NCBI RefSeq assembly: GCF_018777395.1
Contig: NZ_JAFJYC010000002.1
Coordinates: forward strand, 62,001-126,000
Origin: Candidatus Sodalis endolongispinus
GTDB lineage: Bacteria; Pseudomonadota; Gammaproteobacteria; Enterobacterales; Enterobacteriaceae
Reading direction: 5' to 3'
DNA: 64,000 nucleotides
Shown: one piece after another, positions 42,483 through 53,251 of the stretch
How the letters are laid out: every line of letters begins with the position of its first letter
Numbering within the stretch: position 1 is the stretch's first letter
Position numbers and translations under genes: made by a program
The notes under the pieces: generated by a model
The model's database searches: none
What the model saw: the letters and a program-made list of their open reading frames with translations, nothing else
Told to the model about the DNA's origin: nothing

Positions 42483-42728
42483 AAAGCTGACGCTAAGCGT
42501 ATTTTTAGCTTTGTTTAGCGAAAAATTTAATTTCACACCCCTAAACACCCGAACTAAGGTACCAGTGAATCCCTGTCGCCGCGGCTTGCAGCCGGCGTCG
42601 GCGGCAGGATGATCCCGGCCCCGGCAGGGCTGCGATCCGGGCCAGGCGGCGCTGTCAAAGACGCCGGTTATGACATGCGTGCCCGCGCTCAGGCGCGCGC
42701 TAGGACACCGTTGTACATAAGGAGCACC

Positions 42729-43566
42729 ATGGCGATTATTCCACTCGACACCCCAAAAAAACCGCTGGTCGACCGCGTCGCATCGAACCCGGACGCCTCG
42801 TTTACGCCCTGGCGCTTTGGGCGCTGCCGGTGTTGTTAATTCTTATCTGCAGGCAGCGGCACAGGCCGGCTGGTTGTCCAGCCGAATCTTGCCGGCTCCG
42901 GTGGCTATCGCCAAAACCTTTTGGCGGTTGACCGCAAGCGGTGAGTTGGCGGCTAACCTGGCCATCAGCAGCGCCCGCGCCTTTACCGGATTCGCCATCG
43001 GCGGCGGTATCGGGCTGGTGCTGGGGTTCATTACCGGTCTGTCGCGCACCGGCGAGCGGTTATTGGATACCTCGGTACAGATGCTGCGCAACGTCCCCCA
43101 TCTGGCGCTGATCCCGCTGGTCATCTTGTGGTTTGGCATCGATGAAACCGCCAAAATATTCCTGGTGGCGCTCGGTACGCTGTTTCCCTTGTCCCTTAAT
43201 ACTTACCACGGTATCCGCAATATTGACCGCGGTCTGCTGGAAATGGCACGCAGCTATGGGCTGTCCGGCTTCTCTTTGTTCCGTCAGGTCATTTTGCCCG
43301 GTGCGCTGCCGTCGATTATGGTGGGGATACGCTTTTCCCTGGGGCTGATGTGGCTGACGCTTATCGTGGCGGAAACGATTTCCGCCAGTTCAGGTATTGG
43401 CTATCTGGCGATGAACGCCCGGGAATTTTTGCAGACCGATGTGGTGGTGGTGGCGATCATTTTGTATGCCATGCTGGGTAAGCTGGCGGATGTCTGCACC
43501 CTGTTACTGGAGCGCGTCTGGCTGCGCTGGCACCCGGCCTATCAGCATAAGGAGACAGCGGTATGA
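42729..43566 (+). pseudogene. ssuC: Alkanesulfonate ABC transporter permease SsuC, two frameshifts near the start
   Basis: Start ATG 42729. The first 27 codons (MAIIPLDTPKKPLVDRVASN) are followed by a shift near 42798 to RLVYALALWALPVLLILI, and a second near 42848 to QAAAQAGWLSSRILPAP. From there the frame is clean to 43566 and matches enteric SsuC closely: QMLRNVPHLALIPLVILWFG, GIRNIDRGLLEMARSYGLSG and SGIGYLAMNAREFLQTD. It imports sulfonates as a sulfur source. The usual ssuEAD genes are not upstream. Confidence 0.92.
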
Positions 43567-44339
43567 CCTTCGCGACAAGAGTGACCGACGCTACCCCCTT
43601 GCAAATTAACCAGCTGGAAAAGCATTACGGCCCGCGCCAGGTGCTTGAGCAGATAAGTCTCGCCATTCCCGCCGGTCAATTTGTGTCGGTCGTGGGCCGC
43701 AGCGGCTGCGGCAAAAGCACGCTGCTGCGCCTGCTGGCAGGATTGGAACAGCCCGATGGCGGCATGCTAAAGGCTGGCAATGCCAGCCTCGGTGCGGTGC
43801 GGGATTCGACCAGGTTGATGTTTCAGGATGCGCGGCTGCTGCCCTGGAAAACGGTGCGCGATAACGTAGGGCTCGGGCTTAAGGGCGACTGGCTCCGGGA
43901 AGCTGACGAGACGCTGGCGGCGGTCGGGTTGGAGCACCGCGCATCCGAGTGGCCGGCCGCGCTGTCCGGGGGCTAAAAACAGCGGGTGGCGCTGGCACGG
44001 GCATTAATTCACCGGCCGTCGCTGCTGTTGCTTGATGAGCCCTTAGGCGCGCTGGATGCGCTTACGCGTATCGAGATGCAGGCGTTAATTGAATCGCTCT
44101 GGCGCCAGCACGGGTTTACCGTCCTGTTAGTGACCCATGACGTCAGCGAGGCGGTGGCGTTGGCGGATCGCGTGGTGTTAATCGAAGAAGGGCGCATTGC
44201 GCTGTATGTAGGGGTCGACGCCCCGCGTCCGCGGCGGCGCGGCAACGTCCGGTTGGCGGAGCTGGAGGCGGAAGTCCTCGAGCCGATTCTGCACCCCGCC
44301 GGCCAGCCGCCCGCGGTGCGTTACGCCCAGAGTGTGTAA
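43563..44339 (+). pseudogene. ssuB: Alkanesulfonate ABC transporter ATPase SsuB, in-frame stop
   Basis: Starts at 43563, overlapping ssuC by 4 bases. [19 protein letters not shown] (Walker A) and [20 protein letters not shown] are clean. The signature LSGG is followed by TAA (43974-43976), where enteric SsuB has Gln ([14 protein letters not shown]), so CAA to TAA is the single lesion. The remainder carries the Walker [16 protein letters not shown] and [16 protein letters not shown]. Both ssu genes left here are broken, so this sulfur source is lost. Confidence 0.94.
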
Positions 44340-44344
44340 AGGTA

Positions 44345-44465
44345 AGGGTTAACGAGATGGTGAATATGCGGGAGCGCCGCGTTACGCCCTGGGCGTCTTG
44401 AAGTGAGGGTTAACGCGATGGTAAATATGCGGGGGCGCCGCGTCGCGCCCAGGACGTGTAAAGGC
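44345..44465. repeat. 61-bp tandem duplication after ssuB
   Basis: AGGGTTAACG plus GATGGT and AATATGCGGG and GCGCCGCGT occur at 44345 and 44406, 61 bases apart. The copies differ at a handful of positions. It fills the gap between convergent ssuB and the MFS gene. Confidence 0.85.
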
Positions 44466-44495
44466 GATGCCGTCCTGGGAGGCGGTCGGCCGACG

Positions 44496-45795
44496 CTATT
44501 TGGCATTGACCGGTAGCGTGACGGGACGGTGCCGACCCAGATGCCAGGCCGCCAGACTGGCCGCCAGCGACAGCGCCACCAGCGCGTAAGTAAAGCTGCC
44601 GGTCGCGGTGCGAATCGTGCCAATTAGCCAGGTACCGGCAAAGACCCCCAGGTTATTTAATGCGTTGATTTGGCCTATCGCCACGGCCGCGCTATGGGCC
44701 GGCAACTGCTCGGTGGCCATGGCCCAAAACGGCCCTTTGATCATTGAGGCGGCGATGATCGCCACGCACAATACCGCGATGGTAGGACCAAGAGTGGACA
44801 CCCACATGGTGCCGGCCAGCCCGGCGGCGCCCAACAGCAGCGGCAGGCAGGTATGCCAGGTCCGTTCACGATGTTTATCCGAATGGGCGCCCCACTAATA
44901 CATCGCGACGCTTGCGATGGCGAACGGAATGGCATTGAGCAGGCCGATTTGCATGGTGGACATATGGAAACTCTTGATCATTTGCGGCTGCCACAGCGAC
45001 AGGCCGTTGGTCACCGCGGTACCCCCCATATACACCAGCGTCAACAGCAACACCTGCTTATTAAATAGCTGACGCCATAGCGGCACCTGGGGGACATCCG
45101 CCACCGCCGCCGCGTCGGGCTCGGTCAATTCGCGCGTCAGCCAGTCGCGCTGCGCCGCCGTCAGCCAGCGAGCGGATGGTACATCGTGCGGCAAAATCAG
45201 CAGCGCCAGCAGGCCGAGTGCCACCGCCGGTAGGCCTTCGATAATAAACAGCCAGTGCCAGCCACGCAGGTTCAGGATGCCATCGGTTAACAGTAAGGCG
45301 GCGGAAACCCGGCGAGCCGAGCACGCTGCTCAGCGGCAGCGCCATCATCAGGATAGCCACCATCCGCCCGCGCACGGTCTTAGGGAACCACAGCGTAAAA
45401 AAGTAAGTGACGCCGGGAAAGAAACCCGCTTCGGCGATCCCTAATAAAAAGCGCAGGACGTAAAACGACCATGGCCCCTGCACCAGCGCCATCCCGCTGG
45501 AAATCACGCCCCAGACCACCATCACCAGCGATAACCAGCGGCGGGCGCCCACTTTGACCATCATCACGTTGCAAGGCACGGAGAAAAAGCAGTAGGCGAC
45601 AAAAAATAGCCCGGCACCCAGGCCGAAAGCCGCCGCGGACAGACCGATATCGTCGTTCATTTGCAGGGCGGCGAAGCCCACATTGACGCGATCCAGCGAC
45701 GCCAGAAAATAACCCAGGGTCAACGAGGGCATTAGCCTTAGCGCGACTTTTCGCAAGGTAGCGGTTTCAAGCTCGGTCACATTTTCCATCGTCAT
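44496..45795 (-). pseudogene. MFS transporter (ACS family), frameshift and in-frame stop
   Basis: Starts at 45795 with a short N-terminus then FLASLDRVNVGFAALQMN and GIAEAGFFPGVTYFFTLWFP, typical of the tartrate / 4-hydroxyphenylacetate permease group. One extra G near 45312 shifts the frame (SVLGSPGF versus SPVSAALLLTDGI). Later a TAG at 44895-44897 (MY-stop-WGAHSDKHRER) probably replaces a Trp codon. Helix 12 and C-terminus are present. Its start overlaps the end of the hydrolase gene by 29 bases, giving an operon with the hydrolase and IclR genes. Confidence 0.88.
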
Positions 45796-46812
45796 GGTTT
45801 CCGTTAGCGGGGCGGCTTACGCCGGGAATGTCCATCAGCCAGCGCGCGATCAGCGCGGCAATAGCGTGGTTGTTAAGCTCCATCATCAGCATGTGGGAAT
45901 TCCTCGCCATGCCCTCCCGGGGGAGATCCAGAATATCCACCCGCGCGCCGCGGGCGAAAAGTCGGTCGAAATAAGCGTCGGTACGTGCCCGTATCTGTGG
46001 CCAGCGGGCGTCGCAGTGCACGTTATCGCCATACACCAGCAGCAGCGTGATATCGGCGAGCGCCGCCAGAGCCTCCTCGCCGCCGCCCTGGGCCGGTTCG
46101 ATGGCGACAATGGCCTTGACATTGTTAGGCCGGCGGGCGGCGGCGCGCAGCGCGAACACGGCGCCCTGGGAATGGGCGATGATTATCTGCGGACCCACCC
46201 GGTCCAGTAGCCGGCAATAGGCGGCCAGGATCAGATCGTCGGTGGTGGCCCAGCGCGGTACCACTTGGCACATAAAGTGCTCGAATGCGTTGAGCGGGAA
46301 TTAGCAATGGGGATAGGCGGCGGCCTGCAGGGCGTCCGGTGTAGCGCGCGCAACGCGGGCACCGATGCGGAACTGGCAGAAACTGTCCTCGGCGGTGCGT
46401 AAAATTGCCGGCGAAGCGAAATGCGGATCGCGCGGTGCCAAGCCGGCCCGCCCGCGCTCCACACGGCGTCGACGTTATACACCGGCCAGCCGTGGCGCAG
46501 AAAGTAGTGCAGCCAGCCTTCGCGGCCGTCCGGGGTGCTCTCCCACATCGCGCCGGTGAGCGAGCCGCCATGCCAAAAGCTCAGCGGCAGGTTATGCGCC
46601 GCCGCGGCCGGGAGAAAATATTGCACCCAGGTCTGACCCACGCTGGTGGTGCCGTTAGGGTCGATACTCACCGGCACGCCGTCGGGCGCCAGCACATAGT
46701 CGCTGACCGGGTCGCCGGCGACGGTTTGCGGCGACCCGCCAAGATAAAATGATCCCATTTCCCGCAGGAAATAGCCGTCCTATAAGGTCATAATGTCCTT
46801 CATATCATCCAT
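45767..46812 (-). pseudogene. Alpha/beta-fold hydrolase (esterase-like), two stops and a frameshift
   Basis: ATG at 46812 is followed after ten codons by TAG (46780-46782, likely a Glu codon in TLEDGYFLREMG). The text then runs SLTGAMWESTPDGREGWLHY, with the shift near 46460 to ERGRAGLAPRDPHFASPA. A TAA lies at 46301-46303. Later, IIAHSQGAVFAL provides the nucleophile elbow (Ser) and NNHAIAALIARWL the C-terminus. The substrate is unknown. It lies directly after the IclR gene (the stop and start overlap in ATGGATGA) and before an anion transporter. Confidence 0.8.
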
Positions 46813-47519
46813 TGAGCGTATGCCAGCCGGCGGCAATCGTGCGGCGGGCGGCGAGAAGAGCGGGCAGGTGTGACATTGTCACTTTTTCCGGCAGGCGGTC
46901 GGTCGGACCGCCCAACGTCAACGAGGCAAACACCTCGCCGCCGGCGTTGAACAGGGGGACGCTCAAACCGGTGACATGCTCCAGGCGTTCGCCGCGCGAC
47001 AGCCACCAGCCTTGGCGGCGAAGGGTGTCCAGGGCGTCAAGCAGGCGCCGTTGACTGCTGGATCAAGCGCTCACGCTGCGCCTGCGGCAGGAAAGCCAGT
47101 ATGACCTTGCCACGCGAACCCAGCGACAGCGGCGTGCGCTCGCCGCTGCGGATGGCAATAATCACATCGCGGGCGCTCTCGGCCACTTGGACGCACAGCG
47201 CTTGTTCATTATCCAGTACGGTAAACCAGGCGGTTTCGCCGCTGATGTCCGCCAACGCACGCAGTTCGCGGGCAATAATATCGTCCAAGCGCAGGCGTGA
47301 GCGGAAAATCTGGCCGTATTCCCAGAAACGGGCTCCCGGTTCATAACGCTTGCTTTGCGGACACTGTTGCAAAAAACCGCCGTCGCGGAAGGCCGCCAGC
47401 GCCCGCTGCACCACGGAGGGGGAAAGCCCGCTGTACTGGCTCAGTTCGCGTACGCCCCAGACCGGCCGCTCAAGACTGAAGGCGTCGAGTATACGCAGCG
47501 CATTGCGCAATGATTTCAT
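46805..47519 (-). pseudogene. IclR-family transcription regulator, frameshifted
   Basis: Starts at 47519 with SLRNALRILDAFSLERPVWG and the helix-turn-helix LSQYSGLSPSVVQRALAAF. The effector domain follows (ISGETAWFTVLDNEQALCVQ, PLSLGSRGKVILAFL). Near 47050 the frame shifts and goes on as RLLDALDTLRRQGWWLSRGE and SLTLGGPTDRLPEKV to a TGA at 46805. IclR proteins control aromatic or acid catabolism. It heads the three-gene operon with the hydrolase and transporter, all broken. Confidence 0.85.
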
Positions 47520-48133
47520 AACACCCCTCGTGTCCCGCTATCTGGAACAGTGTTTCTGTTAATGCCAATTTTGAGTATGTAACCGCCGTGTTGCGGGGAT
47601 GTCAATATGAAGTCATTATTTGCTTCCAAATATATGATGCTTGACACATTAGGCCGCGACCGCAGCGGAGGTGACAACACGCGGAGACCGGTGCGACGCA
47701 ACATGGCATGCGATGCGGGCTAAGGACGCTGGCGGCGGTGCGGGGATCTTTGGCAGACAGTCTGCTGCACACCAAGGTGACTGCCGCAGCAACGCGTCAG
47801 GGAGCTTGCCGCGGCACGCAGGGCGGCGCGGGGAGGAGTCTTACCTGCCGCAGCAAATGCAAACATTGGCCACCGCCGGTCAAGATAGCCGTGACGCCCC
47901 CGTGGGTCATCCCGCAAGCCGCTTGTAGCCGTCAGACCGTGGCCACGGCGTGCGCACTCGCTAGCGCGGGCCGGGGGCCGCCGTCGGTCACCACGCCGCC
48001 GGGCAGGAGGAGAGCCATCGGTAGCGCGGGATGACGGCAGACCGCGGCCACGCCGCCCCCCACCACGGCGTACGCTCTCGCTAGCGCGGGAGCGGGTCAG
48101 ACGGCGCGGTTGCACCGGCCAGAGTTGGTCTGG
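47520..48133. other. 614-bp gap with a dispersed 28-bp repeat, no gene
   Basis: I see no coding text. CCACGGCGT plus CTCGCTAGCGCGGG occurs at 47943-47970 and again at 48063-48090, 120 bases apart. Upstream of the IclR start (about 47540-47640) there is an AT-rich stretch likely to hold its promoter. Confidence 0.5.
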
Positions 48134-49144
48134 TCACCGCACCAGCACGATTTTTCCGCGGGTGGCGCCCTGTTCCAGCAGCGTATGCGCCTGACGCAGG
48201 TTGTCCAGCGTGATGCCGTCAAAGCGACGGGTCAGGGTGGTGCGGATCACGCCTTGATCCACCAGCCAGGCGACTCGACGTAGCAGGGCATGCTGGCGTT
48301 CCTGCGTCGCGGTGTGATACAGAGAACGGGTAAACATCAGCTCCCAGTGAACGCTGATGGATTTGCTTTTAAACGGGACAATATCAAACTGCTGTGGATC
48401 GTCAATCAAGGCCAATTGCCCTTCCGGCGCCAGCACCTCGATAATCTGCGGAATATAGCTTGCGGTGTGGTTTAATCCAATGACATTGCTAACATCGGTG
48501 ATGCCTTGTTGTGCCAGCTGCGGCGCCCAGGGTTGGCTGTGATCGATGACCGCATGCGCCCCCTGATCCCGTACCCAGCGGCGGGTTTCGTCCCGCGAGG
48601 CGGTGGCGACCAAGGTGAGTCCCGTGAGGGCGCGCGCCAGTTGCAACAGTATGGAGCCGACACCGCCGGCGGCGCCAATGACCAACAGGGCGCCCGGCGC
48701 GGCGGGATCCCGCTGCTGCACCTTCAACCGGTCGAACAACAACTCCCAGGCGGTAATGGCGGTCAACGGCAGCGCGGCTGCCTCGGCAAAATCCAGCGAC
48801 GCCGGCATCGGTCCCACCAGCCGTTCATCCACCGCCTGACGTTCGGCATAGCTGCCGGCACGGCGTATATCGCCCGCGTACCAGACCCGATCGCCGACGG
48901 CGAAACGGCTGACGCGCGCGCCGGTGCCGAGCACAATTCCGGCCGCGTCCCAACCGGGAACGCGCGCCTCGCCCTTAGGCGGTGTACTGCCGGCGCGCAC
49001 CTTGACATCGACCGGGTTAACGGCAATCGCTTTCACCTCCACCAGCAAGTCATAATCGCCGAGCGTCGGCTCCGGCAGGTCCAGCTCGACCAGCGCGTCG
49101 GGCGCGGTAATCGGTAGCGGTTGATAAAATCCAAAGGCGTGCAT
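48134..49144 (-). CDS. Zinc-type alcohol dehydrogenase / quinone oxidoreductase family protein
   Basis: Intact, about 336 residues from ATG 49144, which has a good AGGAG; an upstream ATG at 49183 lacks one. The medium-chain reductase fold shows AVNPVDVKVRAG, PGWDAAGIVLGTG, the NADPH-binding LVIGAAGGVGSILLQLARAL and FDGITLDNLRQAHTLLEQG. Zinc-binding cysteines are absent, which points to a quinone-oxidoreductase-like, zinc-free enzyme. It is divergent from a LysR regulator, the usual arrangement for regulated stress-response reductases. Confidence 0.88.
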   Translation of the reverse strand: MHAFGFYQPLPITAPDALVELDLPEPTLGDYDLLVEVKAIAVNPVDVKVRAGSTPPKGEARVPGWDAAGIVLGTGARVSRFAVGDRVWYAGDIRRAGSYAERQAVDERLVGPMPASLDFAEAAALPLTAITAWELLFDRLKVQQRDPAAPGALLVIGAAGGVGSILLQLARALTGLTLVATASRDETRRWVRDQGAHAVIDHSQPWAPQLAQQGITDVSNVIGLNHTASYIPQIIEVLAPEGQLALIDDPQQFDIVPFKSKSISVHWELMFTRSLYHTATQERQHALLRRVAWLVDQGVIRTTLTRRFDGITLDNLRQAHTLLEQGATRGKIVLVR

Positions 49145-49277
49145 AAGGCGTTTTCTCCTGAGGCTGTGGTTCAACCGCCACACCCGTCGGCGCGGCGGCG
49201 TTAACGATAACTAAGCCTAGACTGCCGGATAGCGTTAGGAAGAAACAGGGGCTATATTGCCAAAGACTTTCCCCAAA

Positions 49278-50174
49278 ATGACGAAAATCATGCGTCTTGA
49301 TGATCTGCGCGTTTTTGTGCAAACCGCTGATGCCGGCAGTTTCTCACTGGCGGCACGCCAGCTGGATCTAACCCCGGCCTACGCCAGCGGTGCCGTGATG
49401 CGCCTCGAGCGGGCGCTCGGCACGCGCCTGTTTGTGCGCAACACCCGGCACCTGCGGCTATCGGAGGCGGGCGAGCGCTATCTGCCGCATGCGCGTGCGG
49501 CGCTGGATGCCATGGCACAGGGCCAGCATGCGCTGGCGCTGGGGCGGGATGAGATTGCAGGATCGTTGCGTCTTTCGGCTCCGTCGGATTTTGGCCGCCG
49601 GATATTGCTGCCCTGGCTGGATGATTTCCAGCAACGCTATCCGCGGTTGAGCGTGCAGTTGAGCATTAGCGATCGGGCCGTGGATCTGGTGCGTGAGCCG
49701 CTGGATGCGGCGATCCGCTATGGCGCGCTGATGGATTCGTCGCTGGTGGCTCTGCCGCTGGTAGCGGACCTGCGTCGCGCGTTGTGCGCCGCGCCGGCGT
49801 ATCTGGCGCGCTACGGTACCCCTGACGCGCCGCAGGCGCTCCGTCAACATAATTGCCTGCGCTATTTTTGGGGCGATACCACTTACGAACGCTGGCAGTT
49901 CCATTTACCGCACGGGAGCCAGACCGTGGTGGTCAATGGCGATCGCACCAGCGACGATGCCGATCTGGTCCGGCGCTGGGCGGTGGCGGGACAGGGCATA
50001 GTCTATAAGTCTCGCCTTGACCTGCTGCCGGATATCCTCGCCGGGCGGCTCTACGAAATCTTTCCCGCCTATGGCGAGCCTGCGCCGCTGCAGCTGGTGT
50101 GTGCGCATCGCTCGCTGTTAACTCCGGCGGTACAACAGTTACTGGTCTTTCTGCGTTCGCGGGCGGCTTCTTAG
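49278..50174 (+). CDS. LysR-family transcription regulator
   Basis: Intact, about 299 residues from ATG 49278. Alternatives are ATG 49290 and TTG 49257; the TTG alone has a good AGGGG before it. The winged helix is LDDLRVFVQTADAGSFSLAA and LERALGTRLFVRNTRHLRLS, followed by the effector domain. It is divergent from the oxidoreductase and likely regulates it. Its stop overlaps the convergent amn end by 3 bases. Confidence 0.88.
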   Translation: MTKIMRLDDLRVFVQTADAGSFSLAARQLDLTPAYASGAVMRLERALGTRLFVRNTRHLRLSEAGERYLPHARAALDAMAQGQHALALGRDEIAGSLRLSAPSDFGRRILLPWLDDFQQRYPRLSVQLSISDRAVDLVREPLDAAIRYGALMDSSLVALPLVADLRRALCAAPAYLARYGTPDAPQALRQHNCLRYFWGDTTYERWQFHLPHGSQTVVVNGDRTSDDADLVRRWAVAGQGIVYKSRLDLLPDILAGRLYEIFPAYGEPAPLQLVCAHRSLLTPAVQQLLVFLRSRAAS

Positions 50175-51626
50175 CGGAACGGCGGCTCGTTAAAGGTGCG
50201 CAACTTGCGTGAATGCAGATTGTCGCCCTCCTCGCGCAGCAAACCGATGGCGCAGATACCGATTTGCAAATGCTCAGAAATGGCGCCTTCGTAAAACCGG
50301 TTGGCCTGGCCGGGTAATTTGATTTCCCCGTGCAGCGGCTTATCGGAAACGCACAACAGCGTGCCGTAGGGCACACGGAAACGATATCCCTGCGCCGCAA
50401 TCGTAGCGCGTTCCATATCGACCGCCACCGCGCGACTAAGATTGAAGCGTAGCGCCGAAGCGGAATAGCGCAGTTCCCAATTGCGGTCGTCGGTGGTGAC
50501 TACGGTGCCGGTGCGCAACCTGAGCTTGACCTCTTCGCCTGGCATGCCGCTGACCGTTTTGGTGGCGTCAAACAGGGCGCGCTGGACTTCGGCAATACTG
50601 GGGATCGGGATGTCCGGCGGCAGCACGGCATCCAGCACATGATCATCGCGCAGGTAGGCGTGCGCCAGCACGTAGTCGCCGATGGTCTGACTTTCGCGCA
50701 GACCGCCGCAATGCCCGATCATCAACCAGGCATGCGGACGCAGTACCGCCAGATGATCGCAAATCGTTTTGGCGTTGGAGGGGCCGACGCCGATATTGAC
50801 CATGGTAATGCCCTGACCGTGGCGGTCTATCAGATGATAAGCGGGCATTTGATGGTTTTTCCAGGCCAGATCCGACACCTCATCTTCCATCGGCCCGTCG
50901 TCGCCGGTTAACAGATTACCTCCGGCGCACGACAGGGCGATATACGGACTGTCCGGGTCGCCTATTTGCTGGCGCGCCCAGCGGACGAATTCGTCCACAT
51001 AGCGGGTGTAATTGGTGAACAAGACGTAGGGCTGAAAATGTTCTGCCGGCGTGCCGGTATAGTGTCGCAGCCGCGCCAGCGAAAAGTCGGTGCGCAGCGC
51101 ATCGAAATGGGACAGCGGGAAGCGGTTGCCGGTCTGAAACAGACCGTCGGCGGTTTCATCGCCGATTTGCGCCAGTTCAGTAGTCGGAAAATATTGCGCG
51201 ATGCCGGCGCTCATGGAACGGTCGAGGGCCAGATTGGCGCCGTCGATGACATAGGGGAAAGGAATTTCCTGTCGTGACGCCGTCACTTCTATTGTGGCGG
51301 CGTATTCGCCTTCCAGCGTCGCGAGTTGCTCCGCCAAATAGGCGCGGAACAACTGCGGCCGGGTGATGGTGGTGACGTAACTGCCGGGGCGAGTGAATCG
51401 CCCATAGGCGCGGGTTTTGGCCTGCGCGTGCGCCACGCCGTCCCAATGAACGCGCATGGGGATAGGCGAACAGCCCCCGGTCGCGTGCTTCACGGTCTGG
51501 CAGCGTACCGTCTTCAATAAAAACCTGGATGGCGGTGCGCAGGGCGCTGACCGCCTCCTGGTACAGGCGTTCTAGTTTGTCCAGCGCCTGGTTGGCGGTG
51601 AGATGAATTCCGGGAGTGACAGACAT
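50171..51626 (-). pseudogene. amn: AMP nucleosidase, frameshifted near the N-terminus
   Basis: ATG 51626 (MSVTPGIHLTANQALDKLER) leads through IQVFIEDGTLPDREARDRGL to a shift near 51460 (FAYPHARS versus PMRVHWDG). From there to 50171 the text is clean and closely matches the enteric enzyme, including YFPTTELAQIGDETADG, NIGVGPSNAKTICDHLAVLR, GHCGGLRESQTIGDYVLAHA, MERATIAAQGYRFRVPYGTL and the ending RKLRTFNEPPFR. Amn splits AMP into adenine and ribose-5-phosphate. About 55 residues precede the break. Confidence 0.92.
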
Positions 51627-51732
51627 AACGACTCCTAGGGCAGCAAAAAAGGGCGAGCACCGTAAGCCGTGCCGGACCATATGCCAAGCGTGCGGCGCCC
51701 GCGCACGCCGCAAAAGCGGCGTCCGGCTGGGC

Positions 51733-52959
51733 TTAATCCTGCAAATACTGCTCGGTCAGCCGCGACCAGTAAGCAGCGCCCACCACCAGATTCTCATCGT
51801 TAAAATCATAGGCTGACTGATGCAGCATTGCACTGTCGCCGTTGCCGATGCGCAGAAAACAGCCGGGACGTTGCTGCAGGAAATAGGCGAAATCTTCGCT
51901 GCCGGCAATCGCGGCTAACGGTGTGACGACCTGCGCATCCCCCAGCAACTCACGCGCTACCTGACAGGCGAATGCGGTTTGCTCAGGCTGATTAATCAGC
52001 ACCGGGTATCCCGGGATGAAATCGATTTCCGCGCGCGCGCCGAATCCCGCCACATGATGTTCCACCAGACTGCGGATGCGCGCTTCGAGCGCGCGGCGCA
52101 CGTCGGCGTCAAACGAACGTACGCTGAGCGCCAACCGGGCGCTATGGGGGATGACGTTCGGCGCCTGGCCGGCGTTGAAGGCGCCAATGGTCACCACGGC
52201 GGCGGCGAAGGGATCGGTATTGCGCGCCACCAGCGTTTGCAGCGCCATGACCAGACTGCTGGCCGCCACAATCGGATCCACCGCCATTTGCGGGCGCGCC
52301 GCATGGCCGCCCTTACCGTGCACGGTGATATATACCGTATCGCAGGCGGCCATAAAGGGACCGTCGCGGAACATCAGGGTGCCGCCAGGATAGCCGGGAT
52401 GATTGTGCATGCCGAACACCGCATCGCAAGGAAAACGCGCGAACAGACCGTCCTCAATCATGCGCTCAGCGCCGCTGTTGAACCCGATTTCCTCGGCGGG
52501 CTGGAAGATAAGATTCAGGGTGCCCGAGAAGTTGCGCGTTTGCGCCAGATGGCAGGCGGCCCCCAACAGCATTGCGGTATGACCGTCGTGGCCGCAGGCG
52601 TGCATTTTGCCCGGCGTCTGGCTGGCGTACGGCACGCCGCTGGTTTCTTCAATCTGCAGCGCATCCATGTCGGCGCGCAGACCGATAGCCCGTCGGCCGC
52701 TGCCCACGCGCAGCGTCCCCACCACGCTGTGGCCTCCGATGCCGGTGGTCACCTCATAGCCCCAGGCATGAAGTTTTTCCGCCACCAGCGCCGCGGTGGC
52801 TTGCTCTTCATTGGACAATTCGGGGTGTTGATGCAAATGCCGACGCAGCGCGATCATGGTTTCATGCAGGGGCGACAGACAGGCGACTTCAGTCAATTTC
52901 AGCTTGTTATTCATTACGATAGGTGTTTGGCAGGCGATAGGGTGCTTTGAGTTTACCAT
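51733..52959 (-). CDS. M20-family amidohydrolase (aminoacylase/hippurate hydrolase type)
   Basis: Intact, about 408 residues from ATG 52959, which has GGGGGTGAA before it; an ATG at 52914 is also possible. It has the M20D text GLRADMDALQIEETSGVPYA, MHACGHDGHTAMLLGAA, IFQPAEEIGFNSGAERMI, MHNHPGYPGG and HGKGGHAARP, with the metal-binding His/Asp/Glu residues. Such enzymes cleave N-acyl amino acids in the cytosol. Neighbour amn is in the same direction about 100 bases downstream, but no shared pathway is evident. Confidence 0.9.
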   Translation of the reverse strand: MVNSKHPIACQTPIVMNNKLKLTEVACLSPLHETMIALRRHLHQHPELSNEEQATAALVAEKLHAWGYEVTTGIGGHSVVGTLRVGSGRRAIGLRADMDALQIEETSGVPYASQTPGKMHACGHDGHTAMLLGAACHLAQTRNFSGTLNLIFQPAEEIGFNSGAERMIEDGLFARFPCDAVFGMHNHPGYPGGTLMFRDGPFMAACDTVYITVHGKGGHAARPQMAVDPIVAASSLVMALQTLVARNTDPFAAAVVTIGAFNAGQAPNVIPHSARLALSVRSFDADVRRALEARIRSLVEHHVAGFGARAEIDFIPGYPVLINQPEQTAFACQVARELLGDAQVVTPLAAIAGSEDFAYFLQQRPGCFLRIGNGDSAMLHQSAYDFNDENLVVGAAYWSRLTEQYLQD

Positions 52960-52999
52960 TTCACCCCCGGTGAACACATCACAAAGTGCAGGCAAGTGA

Positions 53000-53219
53000 C
53001 TTTTCCGGCCCCGGCGCGTTGCCCGCGCCGTCAGATGTCCCCCAACATTTGCCGCAGCACCGTACCTGAGCCGGTACGGGAAGAAGGGGGGCGGTGCTTT
53101 GCCGGCGCCGGCGCGTTGCCCGCGCCGTCAGATGTCCCCCCAACATTTGCCGCAGCACCGTACCTGAGCCGGTACAGGAATAAGGGGGCGGTGCTTTGCC
53201 GGCGCCGGCGCGTTGCCCT
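53000..53219. repeat. 97-bp tandem repeat, about 2.2 copies
   Basis: GGCGCGTTGCCC at 53013, 53110 and 53207 marks units 97 bases apart, each with AACATTTGCCGCAGCACCG and the near-palindrome GTACCTGAGCCGGTAC. They lie between the M20 gene and the end of the PQQ-dehydrogenase gene. Confidence 0.9.
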
Positions 53220-53251
53220 GCTAATGAATGGGTCGCTCCTTGGCAACAAGG

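Noticed and set aside
47720..48115. Arg-rich minus-strand ORF of 131 codons in the gap before the oxidoreductase
   Set aside because: Low complexity, no start signal, no family; best explained by GC-rich noncoding DNA.
51979..52950. Plus-strand ORF of 323 codons opposite the M20 gene
   Set aside because: Antisense to a conserved metallohydrolase; composition rich in Arg/His/Ala, as expected for a shadow frame.
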